Assembly: GCA_002714195.1 (NCBI GenBank)
Contig: PAWK01000022.1
Coordinates: 1-6,741 of the forward strand
Length of the DNA stretch: 6,741 nucleotides
Direction: 5' to 3'
From: Gammaproteobacteria bacterium
GTDB taxonomy: Bacteria; Pseudomonadota; Gammaproteobacteria; Pseudomonadales; Pseudohongiellaceae
Part shown: piece by piece, positions 5,262 to 6,741 of the stretch
Layout of the letters: every line of letters begins with the position of its first letter
Numbering within the stretch: position 1 is the first letter of the stretch
The notes under the pieces: model-generated
Database searches by the model: none
The model's input: the letters and a program-made list of their open reading frames with translations, nothing else
Told to the model about the DNA's origin: nothing
Program-made: the position numbers and the translations under genes

Positions 5262-6741
5262 AACATTCGAATTTAATCGTCTGCTCATTTCTGCTTTTTA
5301 CTGTTGCGGCTTATGGTCAAGCCGGCAATGGTCCGAATTATGAAGACCTTTTAAACGGTTTTACAGATCCTAGCCGCTGGTTAACCTATTCAGGCGATTA
5401 CAGCGGCAAGCGCCACAGCCCACTTGCGCAGATAACTCCAGATAACATTGAAGAGCTTCGCTCAATTTGGACTTTTCAATCCGGAACCACCACTCGAGGC
5501 AGAGGGTGGGAGGGAACTCCGTTATTAGATGATGGTGTTCTCTATGTGACTGGATCGAACAATTATGCTTGGGCATTGGATGCACGAACTGGCAGACCTT
5601 TTTGGGAGTATCGCCGGAATTTACCAGATGATTTGACCTACGGAGCAAGCGCACCGGTTAATCGAGGTTTTGGTATGTTGGGTAACCAACTGTTCATGGT
5701 CACTTTGGATGCCCACTTGATGTCCTTTGACAGAAGAACAGGTGAGGTTCTCTGGGAACGTGAGCTAGCAGATTATCAGATTGGATACTCAGCAACTTTG
5801 GCGCCTTTGATATTGGACAATAAAGTTATAGTAGGAATCTCGGGCGGAGAGTACCAAACAAGAGGGTTTATCGATGCCTTTGACCCAGTTTCAGGAGAGA
5901 GAATTTGGCGATTTAATACGATTCCTGGGCCGGGGGAACCTGGGAGCGAGACCTGGCCTGAAGATCCTAAGGTGCTCGCTCAAGGGGGTGGCGGTACGTG
6001 GATGAATGGATCCTTTGATCCGGACTTGAATTTGATTTATTGGGGAGTTGGTAACCCTAATCCCGACTACTACGATGAAAATAGGCCGGGTGATAACCTG
6101 TACACCGATTCTATTGTTGCTTTGGATGCTGATAGTGGAGAGCTTCGGTGGCACTATCAGTTCACACCGCATGATATCAATGATTGGGACTCGAATCACA
6201 TGCCAGTGCTGGCAAACATTGAATGGCAGGGCGAACCAAGGAGGGTTGTAATGGTGGGCAATAGAAACGGATTTTTTTATGTTCTGGATAGAGTCACTGG
6301 AGAATTTTTGCTGGGTGAACCTTTTACGGCAACCACTTGGGCGAGAGAGATAGGTGAGGACGGCAGGCCGATTGTCGTGAATGATGGCAGTTTGGGTTGT
6401 TTGCCTGATCCTTGGGGCTCTACTAATTTTTATCCGCCAACGTTTTTCCCTGGTTTGGATCTATTTATACTGACTGCGCGGGAAACTTGCGCAACCTATG
6501 TGCCGGAGGAACCTGCTGATACGCGAGGCCAATCCAATTTTGGTGGCGCCGTATTTATTGACACGGAAGCTGGATATGGAGCACTGCGTGCGCTTGATGT
6601 GCACACGGGAAAGCTAGAGTGGGAATTTAGATATCCCTCACCGACCTTTGGAGGAGTAATGTCGACTGCTTCGGGTTTAGTGTTTGCCGGGGATCATGAA
6701 GGCAATTTTATGGCTTTCGACGCTGAGTCTGGGGAAAACCT
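5246..6741 (+). CDS. PQQ-dependent alcohol dehydrogenase, methanol/ethanol family, incomplete at the 3' end
   Basis: The first 498 residues of a periplasmic quinoprotein that oxidises an alcohol or similar substrate with PQQ; the frame is still open at the window edge. A signal peptide (1-24, cleavage A-Y-G|Q) precedes an eight-bladed propeller whose repeats are visible as 'A-x-D-x-x-T/S-G-x-x-x-W' near 108-120, 158-170, 208-221, 290-302 and 447-459. Expected active-site residues, by comparison with methanol dehydrogenase: Glu89 and Arg140 (PQQ contacts), Thr184, Glu202 and Asn270 (metal ligands), Trp252 (stacks on PQQ), Asp313 (catalytic) and Arg340. Asp315, two after the catalytic Asp, fits the lanthanide-type D-x-D signature. 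Cys385 and Cys415 match the second disulfide of methanol dehydrogenase, but the vicinal Cys pair near PQQ is replaced by Ala134-Ser135. Whether a cytochrome domain is fused at the C-terminus cannot be seen. The ribosome site is weak (GAG about 9 bases upstream). Substrate unknown. Confidence 0.93.
   Translation, partial: MNNIIKHSNLIVCSFLLFTVAAYGQAGNGPNYEDLLNGFTDPSRWLTYSGDYSGKRHSPLAQITPDNIEELRSIWTFQSGTTTRGRGWEGTPLLDDGVLYVTGSNNYAWALDARTGRPFWEYRRNLPDDLTYGASAPVNRGFGMLGNQLFMVTLDAHLMSFDRRTGEVLWERELADYQIGYSATLAPLILDNKVIVGISGGEYQTRGFIDAFDPVSGERIWRFNTIPGPGEPGSETWPEDPKVLAQGGGGTWMNGSFDPDLNLIYWGVGNPNPDYYDENRPGDNLYTDSIVALDADSGELRWHYQFTPHDINDWDSNHMPVLANIEWQGEPRRVVMVGNRNGFFYVLDRVTGEFLLGEPFTATTWAREIGEDGRPIVVNDGSLGCLPDPWGSTNFYPPTFFPGLDLFILTARETCATYVPEEPADTRGQSNFGGAVFIDTEAGYGALRALDVHTGKLEWEFRYPSPTFGGVMSTASGLVFAGDHEGNFMAFDAESGEN

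Noticed and set aside
5370..6251. Frames on both strands inside the PQQ dehydrogenase gene
   Set aside because: They overlap a continuous reading frame that contains nearly all expected quinoprotein active-site residues.

Overview
The window looks like a Gram-negative, probably marine or aquatic proteobacterial chromosome segment. The basis is a moderate GC content (estimated by eye in the mid-40s percent), lipoprotein and Tat signals, a TRAP-TAXI binding protein, periplasmic c-type cytochromes and a PQQ dehydrogenase. The species cannot be fixed from this sequence. I see no RNA genes, mobile elements or CRISPR arrays, and no gene-free stretch longer than about 160 bases.

Left part, minus strand (reading from about 3660 down to 1): a parallel beta-helix lipoprotein, then a di-haem cytochrome lipoprotein whose start overlaps its stop by 4 bases, then a TAXI-type solute-binding lipoprotein 46 bases on. 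After a 107-base gap comes the first 62 codons of a Tat-exported PLP enzyme of the D-threonine aldolase/D-serine dehydratase-like (DSD1) type, which leaves the window at base 1. The first two genes match a known conserved pair of unknown function (TIGR03805 beta-helix plus TIGR03806/HNE_0200 family, also called SO2930-type di-haem cytochromes).

Middle, minus strand: a small secreted metal-binding cupin gene (3770-4234) with its own strong hairpin terminator (about 3719-3750), which separates it from the beta-helix operon. An 8-bp inverted repeat lies between that terminator and the beta-helix gene.

Right part, plus strand: a divergent unit with a secreted di-haem cytochrome c (4397-5218) and, 27 bases later, a PQQ-dependent alcohol dehydrogenase of the methanol/ethanol family (5246 to the window end, incomplete). 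These two probably form an oxidation module in which the quinoprotein oxidises an alcohol in the periplasm and passes electrons to a c-type cytochrome.

All seven recognisable proteins carry an export signal: three lipoproteins, three Sec-type and one Tat. The window is therefore an envelope-directed gene cluster, plausibly for sensing, capturing and oxidising an extracellular organic substrate whose identity is unknown.
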